From: Candidatus Eiseniibacteriota bacterium
GTDB taxonomy: Bacteria; Eisenbacteria; RBG-16-71-46; CAIMUX01
NCBI GenBank assembly: GCA_020633975.1
Contig: JACKCR010000003.1
Location: forward strand, 372,001 to 436,000
Direction: 5' to 3'
Length of the DNA stretch: 64,000 nucleotides
The notes beneath the pieces are model-generated. The model saw only the letters and a list, made by a program, of their open reading frames with translations, searched no databases and had not been told where the DNA came from. Shown here in pieces: positions 9,355-18,270 of this stretch; position 1 is the stretch's first letter; each line of letters opens with the position of its first letter. The position numbers were made by a program, and so were the translations under genes.

Positions 9355-9563
9355 GGAGCCTCCAGAGATGCGATGAGACTGGTGCCCCGGCAGGGGTCGC
9401 GCTGGGCGCGAGTTCGTCATCGAACTGGTATAGACCGACACCAGCACAGACCTGACACCGCGCGGACACTTTTTTCGTCGAGTCGCCGTTCGGGTCGGGT
9501 ATCCTCATATCAACCCGCTCAACCTGCCGGTCGCGCGTTCCTCGCCTCGAGGCACCACCTCGC

Positions 9564-10163
9564 ATGGAATGGAAGACGACCCGCCTGTCCCTTCTCGACC
9601 GTCTCGCAGACCCGACCGAAGCCTCGGCTTGGCGCGAGTTCGATCACCTCTACGGCGAACCGATCCTTCGCTGCGCGCTCCGATCCGGACTGCAACTCGC
9701 TGATGCGGAAGACGTTCGTCAGACCGTGCTCCTCGGGCTCGTCTCCGCCATGCCACGATTCCGCTTCCGTCCCGATCTCGGACGGTTCCGCAGCTACTTG
9801 GGACGAAGCGTCACGAATGCGGTCACAAGGCAGCGAAAGCGGAGGGCGCGCGACCTCGAGCGCGCGCGCCAGTCTGCGGATCCTGTCCCTCAGATCTCCG
9901 ATCTCGACGAGATCTGGGAAGACGAATGGAGGAACCGGCATCTCCGCGCTGCCTTCGCAGAGATCCAGCGAACTCACGATCCCAGCTCCGTTCGCGTGTT
10001 CGAACGACTCCTCGCGGGCGATCCACCCGAGGAGATCGCCCTGGAGTTCTCTCTGCGTGTGGACGCGGTCTACAAGATCAAGCAGCGGATACGTGACCGG
10101 ATGCGGGACTTGATCCAAGCGCAAACCGACACCGAGGAACGGGAGTTCGCATGCAGGAACTGA
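9564..10163 (+). CDS. ECF-type RNA polymerase sigma factor
   Basis: 199-residue sigma-70 family factor of the extracytoplasmic type. Region 2 is visible (SAWREFDHLYGEPIL, LADAEDVRQTVLLGL, GRFRSYLGRSVTNAVT) and region 4 near the C-terminus (PPEEIALEFSLRVDAVYKIK). The architecture matches the ECF groups found beside Ser/Thr kinases rather than beside anti-sigma factors. It overlaps the kinase gene by 13 bp, so the pair is translationally coupled. The kinase probably controls its activity; that is inference from context. Confidence 0.9.
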   Translation: MEWKTTRLSLLDRLADPTEASAWREFDHLYGEPILRCALRSGLQLADAEDVRQTVLLGLVSAMPRFRFRPDLGRFRSYLGRSVTNAVTRQRKRRARDLERARQSADPVPQISDLDEIWEDEWRNRHLRAAFAEIQRTHDPSSVRVFERLLAGDPPEEIALEFSLRVDAVYKIKQRIRDRMRDLIQAQTDTEEREFACRN

Positions 10164-12103
10164 CTCGCGACTCGCTCGGCGGTGAAGAGTGGCTCGGAAC
10201 GCTTCGAGACGTCCTCACGCCGGTGCCTCTCGGACGTCTCGGCCGGTACGAGATCCTTCGCGAAGTCGGTAGAGGTGGACAGGGCGTCGTCTACGAGAGT
10301 GTCGATCCCGAGGTGGGGGACCGCGTAGCACTCAAGCGACTACTGGGCGGACGAAGTGCGTCGGATGCCGAACTCGGTCGTCTCGCCCGGGAAGCTCACG
10401 CCATCTCTTCGCTCGACCATCCGTTCGTCGTCCGTTCCCGAGGCGTGGAGCGACTCGACGGCCATGTCGTGTTCGTGATGGACTGGATCGACGGCCTTCC
10501 GTTCCTGACCTGGTGTCGTCCTCGAGGGGAAACCGCGCGATCGTGGGAGGAGCAGCTGTCCGTGTTCCTCGACCTCGCGGACGCGCTGGCCCACGCGCAT
10601 CGACGAGGCGTGATCCACCGCGACCTCAAGCCCGCGAACATCCTCGTCGATGAGCACAGCCATCCCCATCTGCTCGACTTCGGTCTCGCCAGGGGAAGCC
10701 TCGACGACAGCTCCCTCTCTCGTACGAGTCAGTTCCTCGGGACACCCGCGTTCGCGTCTCCGGAGCAGATGAAACCAGGAACGGGGGTCGACCTTCGGAC
10801 GGACGTCTACTCTCTCGGGGTGATCTTCTACCTCGCGCTGACCGGAGAGATGCCGTACCCGGTGGCAGGAGGATTCCTCGCGACCGCGAACGCGATCCAG
10901 ACGTCTCTCCCACCAAGACTCAGGACTCGCGTTCGCGAAATCCCAACGGATCTCGAGGCCGTCGTCCTCCGGATGCTCGAGAAGGATCCGGAACGTCGAT
11001 ACCGCTCGATGGACGAAGTCCGCGACGAACTCCTACGCGTGCAGAGGGGCGAACCCGTGGAAGCTCGCACGCGGACCGCACTGGGGGACTTCTGGACCAC
11101 CGTGCGGCGTCACCGACTGGCTGTCGCGACGTTCACGAGCGTGTTCGTTCTCGTGACCTCGTTCGCGATCGCGATGACCGTCCTCTATGGGCGGGCCGAG
11201 AAGGCGTCCGAGAAGGCCCGTCAGGTGGAGGAGTTCCTGGGAACGGTGCTCTCTGCTCCGGAGGCCACAACGAGCGATCATCGGCTCACGGTTCGCGAAC
11301 TCCTCGACCGTGCCGCAGTCCGGCTCGACGCCGAGGACGGCATGGCGCCGGATGTCAGGGCGCGCATTCACGAGAGGCTGGCGCAGAGCTACGCCTCTTT
11401 CTGGATCTGGGAGGAAACCGGGCGTCACGCCGGAGCGAGCCTCGCACTCTACGAGTCACTGCGGGGTGACCACGAGCACGAGATCGCGCAGGTCCTGTGT
11501 GCGCTCGGGCTCGCCCAGACGTTCTCCGGAGACGACGCCGCAATAGGGAACCTGGAACGGTCGATCTTCCTGGAGGAGTCATTCTCGGACGACTCGGCCG
11601 AATCACGCGCACGACGCGCGACCGCCCATGCCCTCCTCGGGTTCGCGCTCTGGAGAGCGTCGGAGCCGCCGCGTTTGGGGGAGGCAGAAGCCGAGTACTC
11701 CCGTGCGTTCGAGCTGTACGAGGAAGTCGCGACGCCCACATTGATGGAAGCCGGCGCCTACTACGCGTACGCCGCACTCGCCGGCGAGCTCGGCGCGGAC
11801 GACGAAGCGGAAGCCCGGTACCGCAAAGCACTCACCGTCTACGCGAAGGCAGCACCGGACGCTCCGAGGGCGTCACTTCGATGTCGCGAAGACTTCGCGA
11901 GGACGCTCGCCGTGGTCGGCAAGCACGAGGAAGCGTGGGCACAACTCGACTCCGCCTGGGCGAACTCCGAACCGACGGAGCGCCGCGTCGAGCGACTGGA
12001 GAGGATCGCCGAAGTCCAGGCGGGGCAGAATGCCATGGAAGCTGCGGAAGAGAGCCGTCGTCGCGCGAGGCGACTCGCCGAACGGCTCGACCCGGGCAGC
12101 TGA
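10151..12103 (+). CDS. Transmembrane Ser/Thr protein kinase with C-terminal TPR-like region
   Basis: 650-residue Hanks-type kinase. The Gly-rich loop GRGGQGVVY (40-48), catalytic Lys K62, HRDLKPANILV, DFGLARG and the APE-equivalent ASPEQ are intact, so it should be active. A membrane segment at about 320-345 (LAVATFTSVFVLVTSFAIAM) separates the cytoplasmic kinase from a C-terminal helical part with TPR-like repeats (EAEYSRAFELYEEV, DDEAEARYRKALTVYAKAAP). The gene overlaps the ECF sigma gene and probably regulates that factor. Confidence 0.93.
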   Translation: MQELTRDSLGGEEWLGTLRDVLTPVPLGRLGRYEILREVGRGGQGVVYESVDPEVGDRVALKRLLGGRSASDAELGRLAREAHAISSLDHPFVVRSRGVERLDGHVVFVMDWIDGLPFLTWCRPRGETARSWEEQLSVFLDLADALAHAHRRGVIHRDLKPANILVDEHSHPHLLDFGLARGSLDDSSLSRTSQFLGTPAFASPEQMKPGTGVDLRTDVYSLGVIFYLALTGEMPYPVAGGFLATANAIQTSLPPRLRTRVREIPTDLEAVVLRMLEKDPERRYRSMDEVRDELLRVQRGEPVEARTRTALGDFWTTVRRHRLAVATFTSVFVLVTSFAIAMTVLYGRAEKASEKARQVEEFLGTVLSAPEATTSDHRLTVRELLDRAAVRLDAEDGMAPDVRARIHERLAQSYASFWIWEETGRHAGASLALYESLRGDHEHEIAQVLCALGLAQTFSGDDAAIGNLERSIFLEESFSDDSAESRARRATAHALLGFALWRASEPPRLGEAEAEYSRAFELYEEVATPTLMEAGAYYAYAALAGELGADDEAEARYRKALTVYAKAAPDAPRASLRCREDFARTLAVVGKHEEAWAQLDSAWANSEPTERRVERLERIAEVQAGQNAMEAAEESRRRARRLAERLDPGS

Positions 12104-12166
12104 CATCGCCAGGAGAGCCATTCCGGGCTCGCACACCGTGCCGTCATCGGACACGAACGTACCGCT

Positions 12167-13294
12167 CTACCTGGACATCGGAAGCGGAACGAGGACGTCT
12201 CCACCACGGCCGAGGCGAACGACGCGCAGCTCTCGAGTGATGCGCCCGTAGATCTCGAGGACGTAGATCGCATCCTCCGTCCAGGCGACGCCGACGGGTG
12301 CCCAACCGGAGTCCTTGGGCTCGTAGTAGGTGCCCGTTCGCCCGGAACGGTTCGACACCAGGAGTTTCTTTCCGCCGTAGTACGCGGCCCACACTCGGTC
12401 CCCGTCCGAGGACGCCGCGAGGCCGTAGACCCGGTTCGCGAACTTCGCATTGTCCTCGTCTCGCTCGTCTGTCAGCACGCCACGCTTGATCAGGGCACGC
12501 GCGAAGGCATCCGAGCGAGGCTCCTTTGGAAAGATCTCGCGCACTCGTGCTCCGTCGAGGAGGAAGAAGTCCCCGTCCTTGGAGAAGGTCATGGAACGGA
12601 TCTCGTTGAACCGAGCCGTACGAACACCACCGTCTGACAGGCCACGAAACGACGACCCGAGAACGGTGGACACGTTCCCATCCGGATCACGGTACCGGAG
12701 TCGTCCATCCCAACCGAAGTAGACGCCGCCTTCCTCGTCGACTCGGAAGCAGGGACCTTCGAAGAGTGAATCAGCGGGCGTCCATGCGATGAGGAACTCG
12801 CCTCCCTCGCCCAGAACACCGGCTTCGAGGTTCGGCTCGACGGTCGCCTCCACGACGAGCGGCATCGTCGCCTGGTCCGCCCGGTCCAGACTCGACAGAT
12901 CGAACCGCACGAGCCCGTACATCGGGATCTCCACGCTATCGCCAGCCGCATTTACGATCGGAACGTACGCACCGACCGAAACGAAGAGATCTCGATCCCG
13001 GAGTTGGAGATCACGAACTCCGGGCGCCGTCACGAGATCGTGGACGAACGTCTCGACTTCGGCTTCTGGGTCCGACTCGCGAGCGGAGAACGCTGCACCG
13101 TCGATCTTCCATACGTGCCCAGGCTCTTCCCTCCCGTCCGCCACGAACGCGTTGCCTTCCGCATCGACGGCCAGGCCCCAGGCATGGATCTCCGGGTACT
13201 CCCGAAGCGGAGGCGAGGCCGTGGCATGCGGCGCGAGGAGAGGGAGGCCGAGCACGACGGCAGCCAGGACCGCGACGAGGAGTGTGACTGCCAC
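12167..13294 (-). CDS. Secreted beta-propeller-like (NHL/SMP-type) protein
   Basis: Exported protein of about 375 residues. A hydrophobic signal segment (VAVTLLVAVLAAVVLGLPLL) is followed by blade-like repeats: WGLAVDAEGNAFVADG, GVYFGWDGRLRYRDPDGNV, RSMTFSKDGDFFLLDG, VAWTEDAIYVLEIYGR. The pattern suggests a six-bladed NHL or gluconolactonase-like propeller. The start is uncertain: GTG at 13294 places the signal peptide at the N-terminus but has no strong ribosome binding site, and the frame stays open to 13426, into a repeat-rich stretch and the end of the oppF-like gene. No catalytic residues identified. Confidence 0.75.
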   Translation of the reverse strand: MAVTLLVAVLAAVVLGLPLLAPHATASPPLREYPEIHAWGLAVDAEGNAFVADGREEPGHVWKIDGAAFSARESDPEAEVETFVHDLVTAPGVRDLQLRDRDLFVSVGAYVPIVNAAGDSVEIPMYGLVRFDLSSLDRADQATMPLVVEATVEPNLEAGVLGEGGEFLIAWTPADSLFEGPCFRVDEEGGVYFGWDGRLRYRDPDGNVSTVLGSSFRGLSDGGVRTARFNEIRSMTFSKDGDFFLLDGARVREIFPKEPRSDAFARALIKRGVLTDERDEDNAKFANRVYGLAASSDGDRVWAAYYGGKKLLVSNRSGRTGTYYEPKDSGWAPVGVAWTEDAIYVLEIYGRITRELRVVRLGRGGDVLVPLPMSR

Positions 13295-13302
13295 TCTCGG
13301 CC

Positions 13303-13395
13303 GATCGCTACTGACCCGAGGATTGCCACTCGCCCAGGACCCGCGACACCGCCGGTCGCTACAACGCCGATCGCTACGCGCCCAAGAATCGCTAC
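13303..13395. repeat. Degenerate 15/18-bp periodic repeat
   Basis: Five copies of a 9-mer close to GATCGCTAC begin at 13303, 13321 (GATTGCCAC), 13354 (GGTCGCTAC), 13369 and 13387 (AATCGCTAC). Spacings are 18, 33, 15 and 18 bases, all multiples of three. The array sits between the propeller gene and the stop of the oppF-like gene. It may be a decayed coding repeat or a spacer repeat. Confidence 0.6.
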
Positions 13396-14384
13396 TCGTC
13401 CAAGTGACAGGTGTACGTATGCCCACTCCCCGCCTCCTTCAGCGGCGGCACCTCCGTCTTGCACTTCGCCATCGCAACCGGACAACGGGTGTGGAACGGG
13501 CAGCCAGGTGGCGGATTGATCGGAGACGGCACGTCTCCCTGCAGCACGATCCTCTCCCGCTTCGCCGTCGGATTCGCAACCGGCACCGCAGAGAGTAGCG
13601 CTCTCGTGTATGGATGCATCGGACTCGCGAAGAGTGCTTCGGTATCGGCGATCTCGACGATCTTCCCGAGATACATGACGGCAACCCGATGGCTGATGTG
13701 ACGCACGACCGAAAGATCGTGAGCAACGAAGAGGTATGAGAGGCCGAACTCGTCGCGGAGGTCCATGAGCAGGTTGATGACCTGCGCTTGGATCGAAACG
13801 TCCAGTGCCGACACCGCCTCGTCACAGACGATGAACTTGGGCTTGAGTGACAGCGCCCGTGCGATCCCGATCCGCTGCCGCTGTCCTCCAGAGAACTCGT
13901 GGGGGTAGCGGTTGATGTAGACCGGGTCGAGCTTCACTCGGTCGAGCAGCTCGCGAACCCTGTCTTCCAGTTCGCTCGTCGACGAGGTGAGCTTGTGCAC
14001 TCGAAGCCCCTCGCCGATGATTTCGAGCACCGACATACGAGGATTGAGGGACGCGTATGGGTCCTGGAAAATGATCTGCATGTTCCGGCGAAGTCGCCGA
14101 AGGTCGCCCTTGCTCGCCTTGAGGACATCGACGTTCTCGAACTCGACGTGGCCGTCGGAAGGCTCGATGAGACGGAGCAACGAGCGCCCCACCGTCGTCT
14201 TGCCGCATCCGGACTCGCCGACCAGCCCGAGCGTCTCCCCCGGCTTGATCTCGAAGCTGACGTCGTCGACGGCCTTGACCTGCGCCACCACTCGCCTCAT
14301 CACTCCCTTCCGAACCGGGAAGTACTTCTTGAGGTGGCTGACGCCGACGAGAGGTTGGCCGTTGCCGTAGTACGGATCAGACAC
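13392..14384 (-). CDS. oppF: Oligopeptide ABC transporter ATP-binding subunit OppF/DppF
   Basis: Cytoplasmic ATPase, 330 residues, energising peptide import. Walker [10 protein letters not shown], the signature [15 protein letters not shown] and Walker [13 protein letters not shown] are intact. The C-terminal oligopeptide-transporter extension with its Cys cluster ([17 protein letters not shown]) is present. The start is GTG at 14384 with AGGAGG about eight bases upstream; it overlaps the oppD stop by eight bases. Last gene of the leftward opp operon. Confidence 0.95.
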   Translation of the reverse strand: MSDPYYGNGQPLVGVSHLKKYFPVRKGVMRRVVAQVKAVDDVSFEIKPGETLGLVGESGCGKTTVGRSLLRLIEPSDGHVEFENVDVLKASKGDLRRLRRNMQIIFQDPYASLNPRMSVLEIIGEGLRVHKLTSSTSELEDRVRELLDRVKLDPVYINRYPHEFSGGQRQRIGIARALSLKPKFIVCDEAVSALDVSIQAQVINLLMDLRDEFGLSYLFVAHDLSVVRHISHRVAVMYLGKIVEIADTEALFASPMHPYTRALLSAVPVANPTAKRERIVLQGDVPSPINPPPGCPFHTRCPVAMAKCKTEVPPLKEAGSGHTYTCHLDE

Positions 14385-15420
14385 GGAACGTACCTCCTCC
14401 CAGCCTGGTGATCTCGTCGTCGGTCATTGGGAAATGACAAGCTACGGTGTGACCGCCCCCATGGTCCTTGAGACTCGGTTCGATCTCCGCGCACCGGGGT
14501 TGCGCCTTGAAGCAACGCGTCCGGAACTTGCAACCACTCGGGAACGCGAGAGGGTTCGGCACCGCGCCGGGAATCTCGAGCAGCCGAGGGTTGCCCTTCA
14601 CGTGCATCTCGGGGAGGGACTGGAAGAGTCCGAACGTGTAGGGATGCCGGGGCCTTCCGAAGAGGGTCACCGTATCGGCGTACTCCACGATCTTGCTCGC
14701 ATACATCACCGCCACGTGGTTGCTCATCTCCGCCACCACGCCGAGGTCGTGGGTGATGAGGAGGATCGACATCCCGAACTCCTTCTGCATTTCGCGAAGG
14801 AGGTCCAGGATCTGCGCCTGGATCGTGACGTCGAGTGCCGTGGTCGGCTCATCCGCGATGAGTAGCTTCGGGTCACAGGCGAGCGCCATCGCGATCATCA
14901 CGCGCTGCTTCATCCCGCCCGAAAGCTGGTGCGGGTACTCGTTCACGCGCTGCTCGGGCGAAGGGATGCCGACGCGGCCCAGCATCTCGATGGCGTAGGC
15001 ATGCGCGTCCTTGTCCCCCATCTTCCGGTGCAGCTTCACCGTCTCCTCGATCTGATCCCCCACCGTGTAGACGGGATTGAGCGAGGTCATCGGCTCCTGG
15101 AAGATCATCGCGATGTCGTTTCCGCGGATCCGCTGCATCTCCTCCATCGAGATCTGGAGGAGGTTCCGTCCCTCGAAGAGAATCTCGCCCCCTGCGTAGA
15201 CCGTCGGCGGTTCGGGGTTGAGACGGAGGATCGACATCGCCGTGACGCTCTTCCCGCAGCCAGACTCACCTACGACACCCAGCGTCTCGCCCTTTCGAAT
15301 CTCGTAGCTCACTCCGTTCACCGCCATCACCATCCCCTCTTCCGTGTCGAAGAAGGTCTGGAGCTCGTCGATCCGGAGGAGGACGTCCGAGGCACCCGTG
15401 TTCGGATTGCGTTCCGTCAT
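14377..15420 (-). CDS. oppD: Oligopeptide ABC transporter ATP-binding subunit OppD/DppD
   Basis: Second ATPase of the importer, 347 residues. Walker [11 protein letters not shown] loop region [12 protein letters not shown], signature [15 protein letters not shown] and Walker [13 protein letters not shown] are intact, with the C-terminal Cys-containing peptide-transporter motif ([16 protein letters not shown]). The ATG at 15420 overlaps the oppC stop by one base (TGATG), and its own stop overlaps oppF. OppD and OppF form the heterodimeric nucleotide-binding pair. Confidence 0.95.
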   Translation of the reverse strand: MTERNPNTGASDVLLRIDELQTFFDTEEGMVMAVNGVSYEIRKGETLGVVGESGCGKSVTAMSILRLNPEPPTVYAGGEILFEGRNLLQISMEEMQRIRGNDIAMIFQEPMTSLNPVYTVGDQIEETVKLHRKMGDKDAHAYAIEMLGRVGIPSPEQRVNEYPHQLSGGMKQRVMIAMALACDPKLLIADEPTTALDVTIQAQILDLLREMQKEFGMSILLITHDLGVVAEMSNHVAVMYASKIVEYADTVTLFGRPRHPYTFGLFQSLPEMHVKGNPRLLEIPGAVPNPLAFPSGCKFRTRCFKAQPRCAEIEPSLKDHGGGHTVACHFPMTDDEITRLGGGTFRV

Positions 15421-17198
15421 CAGTGCGTCACCTTGAGGCGAGGATCGAGCGCGTCACGCACACCCTCTCCGAAGAGGTTGTAGAGCATCACCGTCAAGAA
15501 GATGAGGAATCCAGGGAAGATCTGGATCCACCAATGCTCCGCGGACCGACTCTCGATGAGAAGCGAACCCCACGACGGCACGGGCAGCTGGATCCCGAGG
15601 CCGAGGAAAGAGAGGGCCGACTCCGTGAGGATGCCCGACGCGACTCCGAACGTCGCCGCGACGAGCACCGGCCCGAGCGCGTTCGGAAGGATGTGCCGGA
15701 AGATGGTTCGCCCCACGCCGACCCCGAGCGCTTCGCTCGCGATGACGAACTCCTGGCCGCGGAGACGGATGAACTCCCCGCGCACGAGTCGGGCCACGCC
15801 GGTCCACCCGACGAGTCCTATGATGACCATGATGTTGAGGATGCTGGGACCGACGAACGCGACGACGATGAGGATGAGGAAGAAGGCGGGGAACGTCTGC
15901 ACGATCTCGATCACGCGACTGATCGCGATGTCCACCCCCTTCCCGAAGTATCCGGCGAGCGAGCCGAGGATGATCCCGATGAAGACGGAGATCCCGGTAC
16001 CGACGAGTCCCACGGCCAGGCTCACCCGTCCCCCCCACACGATGCGCGCGAGGAGGTCGCGGCCGAGACTGTCCGTTCCGAGGAAGTGACGGAACGTGCT
16101 GTTCCGTTCCGGCTCCAGGAACTCGATCCCCACCGGCTTGGCCGGGCGCGGAATGTTCGTCGTCGGATCCAGCCGTCCGGCGCGCGGTCCGTTCACGTAG
16201 AACCCGTCGTCGTCGATCATGGAGTTCCGGTGCCAGGTCGGGGGCCGGAACACCTCGTCTCCGTTCGTCTCCGCGATGCCATAGGAGATGGGCGGAAAGA
16301 GGACGTACTTCGCAAAGACGTCCCCGTTGGTGAGGCCGGTCTTGTAGGTGGAGCTGAAGAAGCTCGCCGACTGCCCCTGCCAGAGCAGCGCCGCGAGCAG
16401 AGGAATGGCGAGGAAGGCGAGTGCCTTGCGCTTTCGCGAACGCCGGATCCGGAGGCGATCTCCCTTGAGGAAGGCCGCGTTAACGATCCGGTTCCAGATC
16501 GGGAAGAGCAGGGTGACGGCCATGAGCACCATGAAGAAGATCTCGCCGCGCGAGAGGTTCTGGAAGATCGGCCATGCATGGAAGGACTCGAGCCGGACCG
16601 TTTGGCCAGGCTTGACCTCGGACCACGTGACGACCGGCTTCATCTCACGTTGCACCTTCTCCGAGAGCGTACGCAGCTTCGCCACGTCCTCCACAGGCGC
16701 GGACTCCCCGCGACGGATGGCGGACGCGACTGACTTCGCCGTCGACCGGAGGTCGTCCACCGGCGGTCGGTCGTCCTTCGATAGCTGCCCACCGACCACC
16801 GCGATCCGGTTCTCGATCGCGCGGAGCTGTTGGTCCACGACGGCCTGCCAAGCCATCGGCTCCACGCCTTCGGCCAGACTCTCCCGATAACCGGACTCGC
16901 CCCGAGTCGCACTCTCGGCCAGGGCACCCGCGACCAGCGGCAGCTCACGCTGCGCCTTCCGGTAGCTGGCGAGGTCGACACCGTGGAAGTAGATCGGACG
17001 ATCGTTCGCGATGAGCGGTGCGTAGATCGCAACCGCGTAGAGCAGGATGAGGACGAGGAGAGCGAACATGGACAGCTTCCGTTTCCGGATCTGCCCAAGG
17101 ACGATGTCCACGTAGTCCTTGCTGTAGACCTCGCGCTTCGCCTTCTCCGTAGGTCGGGCGACACTCTCGGGCGCGACGGTTGTGGTGTTCTCAGTCAT
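15420..17198 (-). CDS. oppC: Oligopeptide ABC transporter permease OppC, enlarged
   Basis: Inner-membrane permease of 592 residues, about twice the usual ~300. The C-terminal ~215 residues are an ordinary OppC/DppC core ([20 protein letters not shown], then the EAA-type loop with [20 protein letters not shown] and [16 protein letters not shown]). TM1 is at about 44-64. Between TM1 and the core lie ~300 extra residues with helical, charged stretches and two further hydrophobic segments ([15 protein letters not shown] and [14 protein letters not shown]). ATG 17198 overlaps the oppB stop by eight bases. Partner of OppB. Confidence 0.92.
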   Translation of the reverse strand: MTENTTTVAPESVARPTEKAKREVYSKDYVDIVLGQIRKRKLSMFALLVLILLYAVAIYAPLIANDRPIYFHGVDLASYRKAQRELPLVAGALAESATRGESGYRESLAEGVEPMAWQAVVDQQLRAIENRIAVVGGQLSKDDRPPVDDLRSTAKSVASAIRRGESAPVEDVAKLRTLSEKVQREMKPVVTWSEVKPGQTVRLESFHAWPIFQNLSRGEIFFMVLMAVTLLFPIWNRIVNAAFLKGDRLRIRRSRKRKALAFLAIPLLAALLWQGQSASFFSSTYKTGLTNGDVFAKYVLFPPISYGIAETNGDEVFRPPTWHRNSMIDDDGFYVNGPRAGRLDPTTNIPRPAKPVGIEFLEPERNSTFRHFLGTDSLGRDLLARIVWGGRVSLAVGLVGTGISVFIGIILGSLAGYFGKGVDIAISRVIEIVQTFPAFFLILIVVAFVGPSILNIMVIIGLVGWTGVARLVRGEFIRLRGQEFVIASEALGVGVGRTIFRHILPNALGPVLVAATFGVASGILTESALSFLGLGIQLPVPSWGSLLIESRSAEHWWIQIFPGFLIFLTVMLYNLFGEGVRDALDPRLKVTH

Positions 17199-18201
17199 AG
17201 GCGATCCGCGGGTCGACGAACGCATAGGTGATGTCGGAGACGAGGAAGCCGAGCAGGGTCATGAAAGCAGAGAAGGTCGTCGTCGCCATGACTACGTTGT
17301 AGTCCCGCTGGACGATCCCCTCGTACGCGTAGAGCCCCATGCCTGGGATCGTGAAGATCGTCTCGACGATGACGGATCCGCCGATGAGGATCGGAAGGAC
17401 GCTCGCAAACAGAGTGACGACCGGGATGAGCGAGTTCCGAAGCGCGTGTTTGAAGATCACGACCTTTTCCGCGAGCCCCTTCGCCCGCGCCGTGCGGATG
17501 TAGTCCTGACGGATCACGTCGAGCATCCCGACCCGCATCTGACGGGAGAGGTAGGCCAGGCTGGTGTAGGTCAACACGATGACGGGGAGGATCCCGTGCA
17601 TGATCGTGTCTTTGATGTACTGCCACTGCGTGAAGGTCGCGGCGTCCTTGTCATGCAGCCCCAACACCGGGAGCCAGTCCAAGCCTGCGGCGCCAAAGGC
17701 CAAGATCAGGAGGAGGCCGGCCCAGAACGAAGGTAGCGAGTAGAGGATGAACAGAATGATCGTACTCACTTTGTCCGCTATCGACCCTTGTTTGACCGCC
17801 GAGAGGATGCCGAGGGGGAGGGCGATGAGGTAGGAGAGGAAGACGGAGATGAGGGAGAGCGGCACCGTGATCTTGAGCCGGTCCCCGATCTCGTCTCGCA
17901 CCGCCACATTTGGACGGAAGAACTCGTAGCCGAAGTCCAGCTTTGCAACCGACGTGATCCAGTACCCGTACTGGACCAGAAGCGGTTCATCGAGTCGGTA
18001 CCGTTTCCGGAACTTCGTCACTGCGTCTTCTACGTTCGTGTTGGTCGAGATCGTCTGCCCTTCACTTCCCGCTCCGACCGCTCCTGCGGCCAGGCTCGCG
18101 GGATCTCCCGGGGCCAGCCGCATGACGACGAAGAGAAGGAGGGTGATCCCGATCAGAGTCGGGATCATCCAGAGGATCCGGCGGATGATGTAGGAGGTCA
18201 C
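17191..18201 (-). CDS. oppB: Oligopeptide ABC transporter permease OppB
   Basis: Inner-membrane permease of 336 residues, normal length for OppB/DppB. It begins with the typical TM1 (YIIRRILWMIPTLIGITLLL) and has the GDPAS motif, the EAA loop (RTARAKGLAEKVVIFKHALRNS) and GMGLYAYEGIVQRDYNV near the end. The start is GTG at 18201 with GAGGAG upstream. It follows the oppA-like gene after a 69-bp gap carrying a stable hairpin. Confidence 0.95.
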   Translation of the reverse strand: MTSYIIRRILWMIPTLIGITLLLFVVMRLAPGDPASLAAGAVGAGSEGQTISTNTNVEDAVTKFRKRYRLDEPLLVQYGYWITSVAKLDFGYEFFRPNVAVRDEIGDRLKITVPLSLISVFLSYLIALPLGILSAVKQGSIADKVSTIILFILYSLPSFWAGLLLILAFGAAGLDWLPVLGLHDKDAATFTQWQYIKDTIMHGILPVIVLTYTSLAYLSRQMRVGMLDVIRQDYIRTARAKGLAEKVVIFKHALRNSLIPVVTLFASVLPILIGGSVIVETIFTIPGMGLYAYEGIVQRDYNVVMATTTFSAFMTLLGFLVSDITYAFVDPRIAYD

Positions 18202-18213
18202 GATCGTTCTCCT

Positions 18214-18233
18214 CGGGCTCCCGAAGGAGCCCG
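18214..18233 (-). promoter_or_regulatory. UUCG-capped hairpin between oppA and oppB
   Basis: On the transcribed minus strand the sequence reads CGGGCTCC-TTCG-GGAGCCCG, a perfect 8-bp stem closed by a C(UUCG)G tetraloop, among the most stable RNA hairpins known. It lies in the oppA-oppB gap with no U-run. This placement commonly protects the binding-protein mRNA from 3' decay or lowers read-through, giving more binding protein than permease. The role is inferred; the hairpin is seen directly. Confidence 0.75.
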
Positions 18234-18270
18234 CCGTGCCGTTTGGATGGGAATGAGGTGCACAGCCCGA

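Noticed and set aside
15423-16733. 436-codon plus-strand frame opposite oppC
   Set aside because: Composition (Glu/Asp/Arg/His-rich, no motifs) is typical of an antisense shadow, and the oppC frame is clearly real.
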